Source: Actinomycetes bacterium (GTDB lineage: Bacteria; Actinomycetota; Acidimicrobiia; Acidimicrobiales; Palsa-688). From it: a stretch of DNA of 64,000 nt. Where the stretch lies: the NCBI GenBank assembly GCA_021811865.1, contig JAKAQB010000009.1, forward strand, positions 1 to 64,000. The letters run 5' to 3'. The notes beneath the pieces are model-generated. The model did not search any database. It had not been told where the DNA came from and was given only the letters and a program-made list of their open reading frames with translations. How positions within the stretch are numbered: position 1 is the first letter of the stretch; each line of letters opens with the position of its first letter. Shown piece by piece: positions 1-8,322 of the stretch. The translations under genes were made by a program, and so were the position numbers.

Positions 1-72
1 CCCCCCAGGGTCGCCGTCTCACATCAGTCCTCACAGGACAAGCGCCGCTAGCGATCCCCGGGGGTCGGTCCC

Positions 73-591
73 ATGAGTAGTGGTACACCCATCAGCACCC
101 GGCGCCTGGCGACGGACCCGATTGCCGAGGCCCGGCGCCAGTGGGTGGACCACGACATGGCGCCCACCGCGGAGGCCATGGCCGCGGTGACTTCGGTGTT
201 CCGGGCGCAGCAGATATTCCTGGCCCGCATCGACCGGGCGCTGAGACCCTACGGCCTGACCTTCGCCCGCTACGAGGTGCTCATGCTCCTCACCTTCAGC
301 CGCCGGGGGACGCTGCCGCTCAGCATCCTCGGCTCGCGCCTTCAGGTGCACCCGACGAGCGTGACCAACGCCGTCGATCGCCTCGAAGCGCAGGGTCTCA
401 TCCGGCGTATCCCGCATCCGACGGACCGGCGGACGACGCTCGCCGAGCTCCTCGACGAGGGGCGGAAGGCGGCGTCTGGCGCCACCGATGCGATCAATGC
501 CGTGTTCGCCGAGCCGGGGCTGGATGATGCCGACGTGCGCACCCTCTTCGACGTGCTGGCCCGGCTGCGGGCCGGCGCAGGCGACTTCTAG
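73..591 (+). CDS. MarR-family transcriptional regulator
   Basis: A 172-residue protein with the MarR layout: an N-terminal helical dimerisation part (about 30-65), a winged helix-turn-helix at about 64-125, and a short C-terminal helix. The recognition helix lies around LQVHPTSVTNAVDRLEAQGL, and the wing carries the PTDRR signature usual for MarR. Family members are dimeric repressors that often sense phenolic ligands and control export or degradation genes next to them. The gene stands alone here, with no obvious target alongside, so its regulon is unknown. The ATG at 73 is the first good start. The 72 bases before it show no clear gene. Confidence 0.85.
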   Translation: MSSGTPISTRRLATDPIAEARRQWVDHDMAPTAEAMAAVTSVFRAQQIFLARIDRALRPYGLTFARYEVLMLLTFSRRGTLPLSILGSRLQVHPTSVTNAVDRLEAQGLIRRIPHPTDRRTTLAELLDEGRKAASGATDAINAVFAEPGLDDADVRTLFDVLARLRAGAGDF

Positions 592-637
592 GCCTCTTCT
601 CGTGTAGGTCCAAACCGGAAGCAGGCGGGCTCCAGCA

Positions 638-688
638 CGTTGTTTGGGCAGTTGTCTGCGATTATCGCGGTCAACTGCCCAAACAACG
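638..688. terminator. 17-bp perfect inverted repeat between convergent genes
   Basis: Arms at 638-654 and 672-688 are exact reverse complements around a 17-base loop. The element lies between the ends of the MarR gene and herA, which converge. There is no T-tract on either side. It could act as a two-way terminator of the high-GC type; a protein-binding site or a remnant of a small mobile element is also possible. Confidence 0.5.
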
Positions 689-802
689 CGATGGCCGTGG
701 CCCCATTGCCGGCCCTGCCGATGCCTCTGGATCTTCCGTCCCTCCGGCTCCTCCGGCCCTCCCGGGAGGATCTTTCCGGCTACGCGGGCCCGGCGCTGCA
801 GC

Positions 803-2416
803 TCAGTCCACCAGGGCGGCGATGTTGGCAGGATCCCTGGGCCGGGCGGCGGGCGCCGGCGGCGCCGCACGCACAGCGTCGACCCAGAGGTCGATGGCGG
901 CGGGCACGGCGAACGGCGCCGTCAGGTTGGCGATGAGGCACTCGCCAGGCATGAGCGTCTGGATCTCGGCGCCCTGGGCCGAGATGTCCTGCTTGGACGA
1001 CGACCGCAGGATGTTGCGGTCCTTCTCGTCGGCCAGGCCGAGGATGAAGAAGGTGTTGAACTGGCTGAGCAGCTCGTCATCGAGCAGCCGGGGCTGCTGG
1101 GTGACGGCGCACAACCCGACGCCGAACTTCCGCCCCTCGCGTGCCAACCGCGGGAACACGTTGGACTCCCGGTCCTTGCTCCCCGACAGCACCCGCTGCG
1201 CCTCCTCCAAGGCGACGGCGACGACCGGCATCCGCTCGTGGCGCCCGGGGTCCTCGAGGTACGCGCCCTGCCACTCGTCGAGCACCCGCCGGGTGAGGTA
1301 CGAGGCGACCAGCACCTCCTCGGTGGAGCCCAGGCCGCTCACGTCGACGAGGACGACCTTGCCGGCGAGGAGGTCGTCGAGGATGCGCCGGCCCACGGAG
1401 AGCCCCGGATCGGTCGCCACGCACCGCAGCCCGGCGATCCGTCGGGCCCGGCGGTGCACCACCTGCAGCGTAGAAAGGGCGACCCGTGAGGACATCTCGA
1501 CGTCGCGGAAGCCGGCCAGGTCTTCGATGGCGGCGAAACCGGTGATCCACCCGAGGCCTTCGGTGCCGTAGTGGCGCTCCAGCTCGTAGAGGGCCTCCTC
1601 CTGCGGGCGGCTCCACTCGTAGGCGGTGCGCAGGTCGTCGACCGAGAGCTCACCGAGCCCGACCTGCAGGGCGCTGGCGCCGGGCAGCGCCCGGTTGGCG
1701 TAGACGCGAAGCGACTCGGTCGACCAGGGGTGGCGTGCCAGCGCGCTGCGGTACTCCCCGTGCGGGTCGACGATCAACAGCCCGTAGCGACCGTTGGCCT
1801 GCATCACGCCGGCGGCGAGGACCTGCATGAGGTTGGACTTGCCCATGCCCGTCGTGGCGAAGATCCCGATGTGGGTGGCGAGCGTGGACCCCGGGATGCC
1901 CACCGCCAGGTCGACGACCGTCTCCCCGCTGCGGAGCTTCCCGACCGCCAGGTCGCCCATGCGGTCGGCGAGGAAGGCGAAATCCTCCCGCTCCGGCGCC
2001 ACCACAGCGGAGAACTGCGTCGGCAGGCTCTTGGGCTTGCGGAACGCCGAGCGCGCTGCGCCCGGCCGCTCGGGAGGAGCCAGGTAGCCGAGGCAGCGGC
2101 ACTCGGCTATGCGGTAGGTGCGCCGCTCCTGCTCGTGGACGGGATGGGCGCCGCTGTCGTCCCGGGCGTCGTCGGTGAGAAGTGTGCCCGCCACCCGCTC
2201 CGCCCAGCCCGGCTCACGGTGCTCCGTGCCGTAGGTGACGTCGACGACCCGGAACAGGTACCGGCGGTCGGTGGCCTCGTCCACCGCCACGAGCAGCTCG
2301 CCGAGGAACAGGTCCTCGTCGGGTGCGGCGCGGAAGACACCCTCGAGCACGTTCCTGCCGTAGAGGCGACCCCGGATGGTCCGGCCGGGTGAGCGGGGCG
2401 GGATGACGTCGGCCAC
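803..2416 (-). CDS. herA: HerA-like hexameric DNA-translocating ATPase
   Basis: A 537-residue protein with a beta-barrel-like N-terminal region (about 10-115) followed by an FtsK/HerA-type RecA core. Walker A is FATTGMGKSN (about 186-195), IVDPHGEY follows at 215-222, and Walker B is VVAVALEEAQ (398-407). HerA forms a hexameric ring that pumps DNA and works with the nuclease NurA in resecting double-strand breaks, as known from archaea and some bacteria. The gene lies 111 bases downstream of a nurA-like gene on the same strand, which strongly supports the pairing. The start is a GTG. Naming rests on motif order and context. Confidence 0.88.
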   Translation of the reverse strand: MADVIPPRSPGRTIRGRLYGRNVLEGVFRAAPDEDLFLGELLVAVDEATDRRYLFRVVDVTYGTEHREPGWAERVAGTLLTDDARDDSGAHPVHEQERRTYRIAECRCLGYLAPPERPGAARSAFRKPKSLPTQFSAVVAPEREDFAFLADRMGDLAVGKLRSGETVVDLAVGIPGSTLATHIGIFATTGMGKSNLMQVLAAGVMQANGRYGLLIVDPHGEYRSALARHPWSTESLRVYANRALPGASALQVGLGELSVDDLRTAYEWSRPQEEALYELERHYGTEGLGWITGFAAIEDLAGFRDVEMSSRVALSTLQVVHRRARRIAGLRCVATDPGLSVGRRILDDLLAGKVVLVDVSGLGSTEEVLVASYLTRRVLDEWQGAYLEDPGRHERMPVVAVALEEAQRVLSGSKDRESNVFPRLAREGRKFGVGLCAVTQQPRLLDDELLSQFNTFFILGLADEKDRNILRSSSKQDISAQGAEIQTLMPGECLIANLTAPFAVPAAIDLWVDAVRAAPPAPAARPRDPANIAALVD

Positions 2417-2474
2417 CCGGTCAGCTTGGCAGGTGGCTATGACAAGCGGCGGGAACCGGCGAGGGTCGCTCGCC

Positions 2475-2538
2475 CTGTGCCGTCTGGTCGCTCGCTCACG
2501 CTCGCTCTGTGCCGTCGGGTCGCTCGCTCACGCTCGCT
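2475..2538. repeat. 32-bp tandem repeat, two copies
   Basis: Two copies, 2475-2506 and 2507-2538, differ at one base. A partial third unit precedes them. The unit is built on an internally repeated GCTCGCTCACGCTCGCTC. It fills much of the gap between nurA and herA and overlaps the last codons and stop codon of nurA. Confidence 0.85.
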
Positions 2539-3496
2539 CCATCAGCCGGTGGCGGTCGGTGAAGGCACGGTCGCGCACCTCGGCAGGCACGCCGGCGCCG
2601 GCCAGGGCGGCGTCCACGTACAGCCACGCTTCGTCGCGCACCCACCGGGGGCAGGCCGCCAGCCGATCGGCGACGCTCAGCGGATACGGGTAGCCGGGGA
2701 AGGCGGCGTCGTCACAGAGCGCCGACAGGGCGCCGAGCGCCCCCGCCGGGTCGGCGTCGCCCGCCAGGTCGACGCGGAAGGCGAAGCGGGCGTCGGCGTC
2801 GAGGCGCGCCACGTAGACGGCGAGGCCGGGGCCGACGTCGGGGCGCGTGGTGGCGACCTTCACCCACCACAGGCTGCGCTCGCCGAGGCTGGCCTCCGCC
2901 TGGAGCTCGAGCGCTCCCACGAGTGGCGCCCCGCCCCGCGCCAGGGAGGAGTGCTTGGTGACCCCGGCGAGCAGCACGCCTCGGGACGCCGCCCGGACGA
3001 CAAGCGCCGACACCCACGCCGAAGGTATCCGCCAATCAGGCTGCAGGTCCCCGTCCACCAGCACCAGGCCACCCGGGTCGCAGCCGTCTACGGCCGCCGC
3101 CGTCGCCTGCCACTCGCCCCAGTCCCGGAGCAGGTTGACGTCGACGGCAGCGTCGGGCGCGGTGGGGGCCCCGGCGGCCGCCAGCGCGGCGCGCCCCTCG
3201 CCCAGCCCCAGCAGGTGGGCGGCGAGCACGCCCTCGTCCTCGAGCACGCAGGACCCGTCGCGCCAGCGGACCGTGGCTGCCCGGGTCACGTACAGCTGGA
3301 GGCATCGCGCGTCAGCGACGAGGGCCTGACCGCCGTCGACCGCCCACACGTCGACAGGCGGAGCCGCCCGGTGCAGCGGCCGGAGCTCCAGCGTCGGCTC
3401 GAACACGAGGTCGCTGCCCGTCGGGTCGAGCAGCCCATTGCCGCCGGCGGTCAGCAGCTCCGCGAGACGCCGGGCGGCCCCGTCCAGGTCGGCCAT
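2528..3496 (-). CDS. nurA: NurA-like nuclease
   Basis: A 322-residue protein that fits the NurA fold. An early acidic motif VDVWAVDGG has Asp54, a second strand LVLVDGDL carries Asp148/Asp150, and AGVTKHSSL supplies the conserved Lys181. NurA is a Mn-dependent 5'-3' exo/endonuclease that sits on the HerA ring and trims DNA ends. It is first in a two-gene unit with herA and divergent from ku, only 57 bases away. The last four codons and the stop (ATG GAG CGA GCG TGA) come from the 32-bp repeat, so the C-terminal tail was reshaped by repeat expansion. The start ATG at 3496 opens just before the conserved domain. Confidence 0.8.
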   Translation of the reverse strand: MADLDGAARRLAELLTAGGNGLLDPTGSDLVFEPTLELRPLHRAAPPVDVWAVDGGQALVADARCLQLYVTRAATVRWRDGSCVLEDEGVLAAHLLGLGEGRAALAAAGAPTAPDAAVDVNLLRDWGEWQATAAAVDGCDPGGLVLVDGDLQPDWRIPSAWVSALVVRAASRGVLLAGVTKHSSLARGGAPLVGALELQAEASLGERSLWWVKVATTRPDVGPGLAVYVARLDADARFAFRVDLAGDADPAGALGALSALCDDAAFPGYPYPLSVADRLAACPRWVRDEAWLYVDAALAGAGVPAEVRDRAFTDRHRLMERA

Positions 3497-3518
3497 CCCG
3501 GCAGCCTCGCACACGGCC

Positions 3519-3547
3519 GTGACGGCCCCTGTGGATTGGGGGACAAT
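3519..3547 (+). promoter_or_regulatory. Putative leaderless promoter of ku
   Basis: A -10-like GACAAT at 3542-3547 and a weak -35-like GTGACG at 3519-3524, 17 bases apart, place transcription start at about 3554, which is the A of the ku ATG. No Shine-Dalgarno sequence precedes this ATG. The element would share the 57-base gap with the nurA promoter. Confidence 0.45.
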
Positions 3548-3553
3548 GGGACC

Positions 3554-4381
3554 ATGCCCCGGTCGATCTGGAGCGGTTCTGTGAGCTTCGGCCTCGTCAA
3601 CGTGCCGGTGAAGCTCGTGACGGCGACGTCGCCGAAGGACATTCGCTTCAACCAGCTCCACGCCAACGACATGGGTCGCATCCAGCAGAAGCGGGTGTGC
3701 TCCCTCGACGGGGAGGAGGTCGACTACTCGGAGATAGCCAAGGGCTACGACCTGGGCGGCGGCAACTACGTCATGGTCGAGCCCGAGGAGCTGGCCGCCC
3801 TCGACCCGGGAGGGACGCGCTCGATCGACATCGAGGAGTTCGTCGACCTCGGCGACATCGACCCGCTGTACTTCGAGCGCAGCTACTACCTCGTGCCCGA
3901 CGAGCGCGCCGCCAAGCCGTACGCCCTGCTCGTAGAAGCCATGCAGCGGACGGGGAAAGTGGCGCTGGGCCGGTTCGTGCTGCGCACCAAGCAGTACTGG
4001 GTGACGTTGCGGGCTCGCGAAGGGGTGCTCGTGCTGGCCACGATGCTCTACGACGACGAGATCGTGAAGGTGGCCGACCTCGACGTGGCGACGACGGAGC
4101 GGACAGCGCCGAGCGACCGCGAGCTGTCGATGGCGGCGCAGCTCGTCGAGTCGCTGTCCAACGAGTTCGAACCGGCTCACTACCGCGACGAGCACCGGGA
4201 CAAGGTCCTCGCCCTCCTCGAGGCCAAGGCCGAAGGTCAGGTGCTCGTCGCGCCCGCGGAGCCGGCCCCCCCTGCTCAGGTCGTCGACCTCATGGCGGCC
4301 CTGGAGGCCAGCCTCGCAGCCGCCAAGGAGCGCGCCGGTGGTGCGGAGGCCCCGAGGGGCAGGCGGAAGGCCAGCGCGTGA
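3554..4381 (+). CDS. ku: Ku DNA-end-binding protein (NHEJ)
   Basis: A 275-residue bacterial Ku beginning with the hallmark MPRSIWSGSVSFGLVNVPVK. The Ku core ring covers about 1-250 and a basic tail (GRRKASA) ends the protein. The homodimer encircles broken DNA ends and recruits LigD for non-homologous end joining. The next gene, a LigD-type polymerase, overlaps it by 4 bases (GTGA), so the two are probably translated in a coupled way. The ATG at 3554 matches the family N-terminus exactly. No LigD ligase or nuclease domain is encoded in this window. Confidence 0.97.
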   Translation: MPRSIWSGSVSFGLVNVPVKLVTATSPKDIRFNQLHANDMGRIQQKRVCSLDGEEVDYSEIAKGYDLGGGNYVMVEPEELAALDPGGTRSIDIEEFVDLGDIDPLYFERSYYLVPDERAAKPYALLVEAMQRTGKVALGRFVLRTKQYWVTLRAREGVLVLATMLYDDEIVKVADLDVATTERTAPSDRELSMAAQLVESLSNEFEPAHYRDEHRDKVLALLEAKAEGQVLVAPAEPAPPAQVVDLMAALEASLAAAKERAGGAEAPRGRRKASA

Positions 4382-5265
4382 GCCCTGCCGTCGAGGTGGG
4401 CGGCCGGACCCTGCAGCTGTCCAACCTCGACAAGGTGCTCTGGCCTGCGACGGGGTTCACCAAGGGCCAGATGATCGGCTACTACGCCCGTGTCGCACCG
4501 GCCATGCTCCCGCACCTCGCCGGCCGACCCATCACGCTGCGGCGGTGGCCCAACGGCGTGGATGCGCCGTCGTTCTTCGAGAAGAACTGCCCGTCGCACC
4601 GACCGGCGTGGATGCGGACGGCGGCGCAGGGCAACGTGGCGTACTGCCTGCTGGAGGAGCCCGCCGACGTCGTCTGGACGGCCAACCTGGCAGCGATCGA
4701 GCTGCACCCGACACTGGCGTCGGCGCCGGACCTGGACCGGCCCAAGGCCATCGTGTTCGACCTCGACCCGGCTGCGCCGGCGGACGTCGTCACCTGCGCC
4801 CGGGTGGCGCTGCTCATCAGGGCGGTCCTCGACCGGCTGGACCTGGCCGGCTGGGTGAAGACCTCGGGGAGCAAGGGGCTCCAGCTGTACGTTCCGCTCA
4901 ACGGTCCCGTGGGCTACGAGGAGACGCGCTCGTTCGCGCTGGGGCTCGCCCGCCTGCTCGAGAAGGCGCACCCGGACCTGGTCGTGACCACCCAGGACCG
5001 CAGCGTCCGGCCCGGCAAGGTCCTCATCGACTGGAGCCAGAACCACCAGACCAAGACGACGGTCAGCGTGTACTCGCTTCGGGCGAGACCCGAGCCGGGC
5101 GTGTCCACCCCCGTGACCTGGGACGAGGTCGACGACGCTCTGCGGGACGGGGACAGCGGACGGCTGCGGTTTTCTCCCGAAGCCGTCCTCGAGCGGGTGA
5201 AGGCGAAAGGTGACCTGATGGCGCCCGTGCTCGAGGTGCGACAGGAGGTGCCCCGGCTCGGTTGA
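4378..5265 (+). CDS. Stand-alone LigD-type polymerase/primase
   Basis: A 295-residue PolDom of the archaeo-eukaryotic primase superfamily. Metal-binding aspartates are in FDLDP (Asp128, Asp130) and IDWSQN (Asp218). FFEKNCPSH and TSGSKGLQLYVPL are family blocks. LigD polymerases fill gaps and add ribonucleotides at ends held by Ku. At position 169 there is Gln, where the LigD polymerase of Mycobacterium tuberculosis has His (SGSKGLH). Stand-alone mycobacterial PolD proteins are the closest concept. The GTG start at 4378 overlaps the ku stop. The ligase partner must be elsewhere. Confidence 0.93.
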   Translation: MSPAVEVGGRTLQLSNLDKVLWPATGFTKGQMIGYYARVAPAMLPHLAGRPITLRRWPNGVDAPSFFEKNCPSHRPAWMRTAAQGNVAYCLLEEPADVVWTANLAAIELHPTLASAPDLDRPKAIVFDLDPAAPADVVTCARVALLIRAVLDRLDLAGWVKTSGSKGLQLYVPLNGPVGYEETRSFALGLARLLEKAHPDLVVTTQDRSVRPGKVLIDWSQNHQTKTTVSVYSLRARPEPGVSTPVTWDEVDDALRDGDSGRLRFSPEAVLERVKAKGDLMAPVLEVRQEVPRLG

Positions 5266-5270
5266 GGTCG

Positions 5271-5286
5271 GCCCGCTGATGCGGGC
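5271..5286. terminator. Hairpin between convergent polymerase and kinase genes
   Basis: GCCCGC and GCGGGC flank a 4-base TGAT loop in the 36-base gap between two convergent genes. There is no T-tract. It is a plausible shared intrinsic-like terminator. Confidence 0.4.
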
Positions 5287-5301
5287 GGCGGGCGAGTCGA
5301 A

Positions 5302-6741
5302 CTAGAACTCGACTGCCGTCAGTTCGGGGTACCAGGCCCGTGCACGGTCCACCGCCGCCCGCCAACGGTCGCGGTCGGCGCTGCTCCCGGGTTCGACCAC
5401 TTCTTGCGGGGACCAGCTGCGCGCCACGTCGTCCTCGCCGGCCCAGATTCCGACGGCCAGGCCGGCGAGGTAGCCGGCGCCGAGCGCGGTTGCCTCCCGC
5501 TCCCGGGACACTTCTACCGGGCGCCCGCAGGCGTCGGCGAGGGCCTGCACGAAAACGCGGTTGGCGCTCATCCCGCCGTCGATCCGGAGCGTCGCCGGCG
5601 CGATGGCGGCGTCCGCCTCCACCGCCTCGAGGAGGTCGGCGCCCGAATGGGCGATGCCCTCCAGCACGGCGCGCACCAGCTGTGGGCGGCCCACGCCGCG
5701 GCTGATCCCGAGGAAGGCGCCCCGCGCCCCGAAGTCCCATACCGGCGTCCCCAGCCCGAGCAGGGCGGGCACCATCAGCGCCCCCCCGGCGTCGGCACAG
5801 GCGGCTGCCGCGGCCTCCGATTCGGCGGCGGACGCCAGGAGGCCGAGATCCTCGACGAGCCAGTCGACCGCCGACCCGGCAGCGAGCATGATGGCCTCGA
5901 CGCCCCAGGTCACCACCTCGTCGCGCGACCAGGCAACGATCGGAAAGCAGCCGCGCGGCCCTCGTGTCGCGAAGCCGGGGCGCTCGGCCACGCAGGCGTC
6001 GAGCATGGCCCCGGTACCGAAGGTGGCCTTCGCCAGCCCGGGGCGGGTGCATCCCTGACCGATGAGGGAGGCCTGCTGGTCGCCGGCCATCCCGCAGATG
6101 GGCGGGGAGCCGGCCAGGGCCGAAGCGGTTCCGATGTGGCCACAGGAGTCCACGACGCGAGGCAGGAGGTCCACCGGGATACCCAGGCGGTCGAGGAGCG
6201 GGCCGCGCCACCCGGTGGCCTGGTCGCCGAGCAGCCCGGTCACAGCGGCGTTGCTGCGGTCGGTCACGTGCAGCGCGCCCCGGGAGAGGTGCCACGCCAC
6301 CCAGCTGTCCACGGTGCCGAGCCGCGTGTGCTCACTGCGGTGGGGGTCGTGGTCGTCCAGGAGCCTTGCGTACTTGGTGGCGGACTCGTTGGGGGAGAGC
6401 CGGAGCCCCTCGCCCTGCAGCTCCAGGCACGTGCCGGCCGTCCGGAGGTCCTGCCATCCGAGCCCCGGGCCGAGCGCACGCCCGCTGCGGGCGTCCCACG
6501 CGATGGCCGAGGCCCGCTGGTTGGCGATGCCGACCGCCTGCACGGGCCCTCCCGCGGCGAGCGAGCCAGCGGCTACATCCAGGGCGGCCGCGGCCAGTCC
6601 GTCGGCGTCGAGCTCCACGAGGCCGGGGAAGGGAACCTCAGGCGGGGTGGGGCGCCGGCGGGTGTGCTCGACCGTGCCGTCGGGCCGCACGATGGCGGCG
6701 CGGACGCTGCTGGTGCCGACGTCTATGACGAGGACGCTGAT
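5302..6741 (-). CDS. FGGY-family carbohydrate kinase, probably glycerol kinase-like
   Basis: A 479-residue FGGY kinase. The N-terminal phosphate loop reads SVLVIDVGTSSVRAAI, the middle has the GMAGDQQASLIGQG block with the GTGAML strand, and the C-terminal ATP lobe has LRIDGGMSANRVFVQ. It would phosphorylate a polyol with ATP in the cytosol. It is the third gene of a unit with an alkyl-DHAP-synthase-like enzyme and GlpD, so glycerol is the likely substrate. No in-frame ATG, GTG or TTG exists between the preceding stop region and residue 18. An ATC at 6741 sits 5 bases after GGAGG and exactly where the family Met belongs, so I place the start there. The next usable GTG (6690) would delete the phosphate loop. 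Confidence 0.85.
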   Translation of the reverse strand: MSVLVIDVGTSSVRAAIVRPDGTVEHTRRRPTPPEVPFPGLVELDADGLAAAALDVAAGSLAAGGPVQAVGIANQRASAIAWDARSGRALGPGLGWQDLRTAGTCLELQGEGLRLSPNESATKYARLLDDHDPHRSEHTRLGTVDSWVAWHLSRGALHVTDRSNAAVTGLLGDQATGWRGPLLDRLGIPVDLLPRVVDSCGHIGTASALAGSPPICGMAGDQQASLIGQGCTRPGLAKATFGTGAMLDACVAERPGFATRGPRGCFPIVAWSRDEVVTWGVEAIMLAAGSAVDWLVEDLGLLASAAESEAAAAACADAGGALMVPALLGLGTPVWDFGARGAFLGISRGVGRPQLVRAVLEGIAHSGADLLEAVEADAAIAPATLRIDGGMSANRVFVQALADACGRPVEVSREREATALGAGYLAGLAVGIWAGEDDVARSWSPQEVVEPGSSADRDRWRAAVDRARAWYPELTAVEF

Positions 6742-6774
6742 GGGGACCTCCCGGCCGTGGTGCGCTGGCGGATC

Positions 6775-8322
6775 CTAGGCCCGAGGCCAGGGCGCCACGC
6801 CCAACGGCGACGGCAGTCCGAGCTTCCCCGGGTTGAGGATCCCTGCGGGGTCGAGGGCGGCCTTCACGGCCGCGAGCACCGACAGGCCACCGTCGAGGGA
6901 GGCAGCCATGAACCGGCCGCGGTTGATCCCGATCCCGTGGTGATGGGAAAGGGCCCCGCCCCGCGCGGTCGTCGCGTCCATCACCGCGTCCCATGCTGCC
7001 CGGTAGTACGCCTCGGCGGCGGCGATGGCTTCCGGCCCGCCCGACGGACCCGCTGCCGCCGCCTGGGGGCGGCCTGCAAAAGTGAAGTACAGGCATGCGC
7101 CGTCCGGGTAGGCGTGGGACTGGTGGGCGGAGACGGCGAGAGTCCCCTGCAGGGCGCCGACGGCGGCAACGGCGGCCCCGTAGATCCCTGGGAGCGCCGA
7201 CCAGGCGGCGGCGATCTCGACGGTGTCGGCGATGATGCCGGCGTCAGCCAGCCCCTCCAGGGAGGGAACCTCGTTGCGCCGGGCGAGCCAGTCGTCGGCA
7301 AGGGAGTCGTCGAGGCGGTCAGCGCCACCCCGCAGGCATTCCTCGGCGGTCACAGACACCGTGGCGTCGACGAGCGCGGGGTCGCCCTCGTCGACCACGA
7401 TCATCGCGCAGCGATCGAGCCCGTCGAAGTGGCGGGCAGACTCCGTCGGGTCGTAGAGGCGGAGCACGGCCGGCGTGGCTGCCCTTCGGAGGATGCGCCG
7501 GCAGCCATCGAGGCCCGCAGTGAAGCTGGGCCAGGCCCACGCCGCCCGCCGTTCGTGCTCGGGGGCGGGATGCGCCCGCAACCGGATCTCCGTGATCACG
7601 CCGAGCGTTCCTTCCGAGCCGCAGAACAGCTGGGTGAGATCGGGGCCCGTCGCCGACCTCGGTGCGCGTCCCCCCGTACGGATCACCCTCCCGCCGGCCA
7701 GCACGACCTCGAGGCCGGCGACCATGTCCTCGACCTTGCCGTAGCGCGTCGAGTACTGGCCGGCGCCGCGGCACGCGACCCAGCCCCCGACCGTTGACAT
7801 CGCCATCGACTGTGGCCAGTGCCCGACGCTCAAGTGATGGTCCCGGCGTAGCGCCGCCTCGAGATCGTCCCCCCAGGTGCCGGGCGCCACGTCCACGAGC
7901 AGGTCTCGGCTGGCGACGGCCGTGATGCCCGTGATTGCCGTGAGGTCGACCACGACGCCGCCGAAGACGGGAACAGCACCACCGCAGACGCCGCTGCGGC
8001 CGGCCGCCGGCGTGACCGGTACCTGAGCGCTCTCGCAGAGCGACAGGATGGCGGCTACCTCCTCTCTGGTCCGGGGCCGTGTCACCGCTGCAGGTAGAGC
8101 TGGGACCATCCCGGCCAGTGCCCACCAGACGGAGAGCGGCCACCAGTCCCGCCCGGTGGCAGCGAGGGCTGCTGGCTCCACCGACACATCGGCACAAGCA
8201 TCCCGCAGCCGGTCGACAACCCCGTCGGGCACCTCGACGCCCGGACCGAACACCGCGCCTACCGGTCCGCCGCGCAGCCGCGACGGTGGGGAGGGACGAG
8301 GCTGCCGGACCGGGCGGTTCAC
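6775..8322 (-). CDS. FAD-binding oxidase, alkyl-DHAP synthase-like
   Basis: A 515-residue vanillyl-alcohol-oxidase-fold flavoprotein. The FAD part (about 75-260) includes a VTPAAGRSGVCGG phosphate loop and GGWVACRGAGQYSTRYGK, close in pattern to alkylglycerone-phosphate synthase. The C-terminal part has the triple-His block LSHHHGIG, known to be needed for catalysis in that enzyme, and ends LDPAGILNPGKLG. It could make ether-lipid precursors from acyl-DHAP, or oxidise a hydroxy acid. Its place between glpD and a glycerol-type kinase ties it to glycerol or DHAP phosphate chemistry. The GTG start overlaps the glpD stop by 4 bases. Confidence 0.8.
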   Translation of the reverse strand: MNRPVRQPRPSPPSRLRGGPVGAVFGPGVEVPDGVVDRLRDACADVSVEPAALAATGRDWWPLSVWWALAGMVPALPAAVTRPRTREEVAAILSLCESAQVPVTPAAGRSGVCGGAVPVFGGVVVDLTAITGITAVASRDLLVDVAPGTWGDDLEAALRRDHHLSVGHWPQSMAMSTVGGWVACRGAGQYSTRYGKVEDMVAGLEVVLAGGRVIRTGGRAPRSATGPDLTQLFCGSEGTLGVITEIRLRAHPAPEHERRAAWAWPSFTAGLDGCRRILRRAATPAVLRLYDPTESARHFDGLDRCAMIVVDEGDPALVDATVSVTAEECLRGGADRLDDSLADDWLARRNEVPSLEGLADAGIIADTVEIAAAWSALPGIYGAAVAAVGALQGTLAVSAHQSHAYPDGACLYFTFAGRPQAAAAGPSGGPEAIAAAEAYYRAAWDAVMDATTARGGALSHHHGIGINRGRFMAASLDGGLSVLAAVKAALDPAGILNPGKLGLPSPLGVAPWPRA

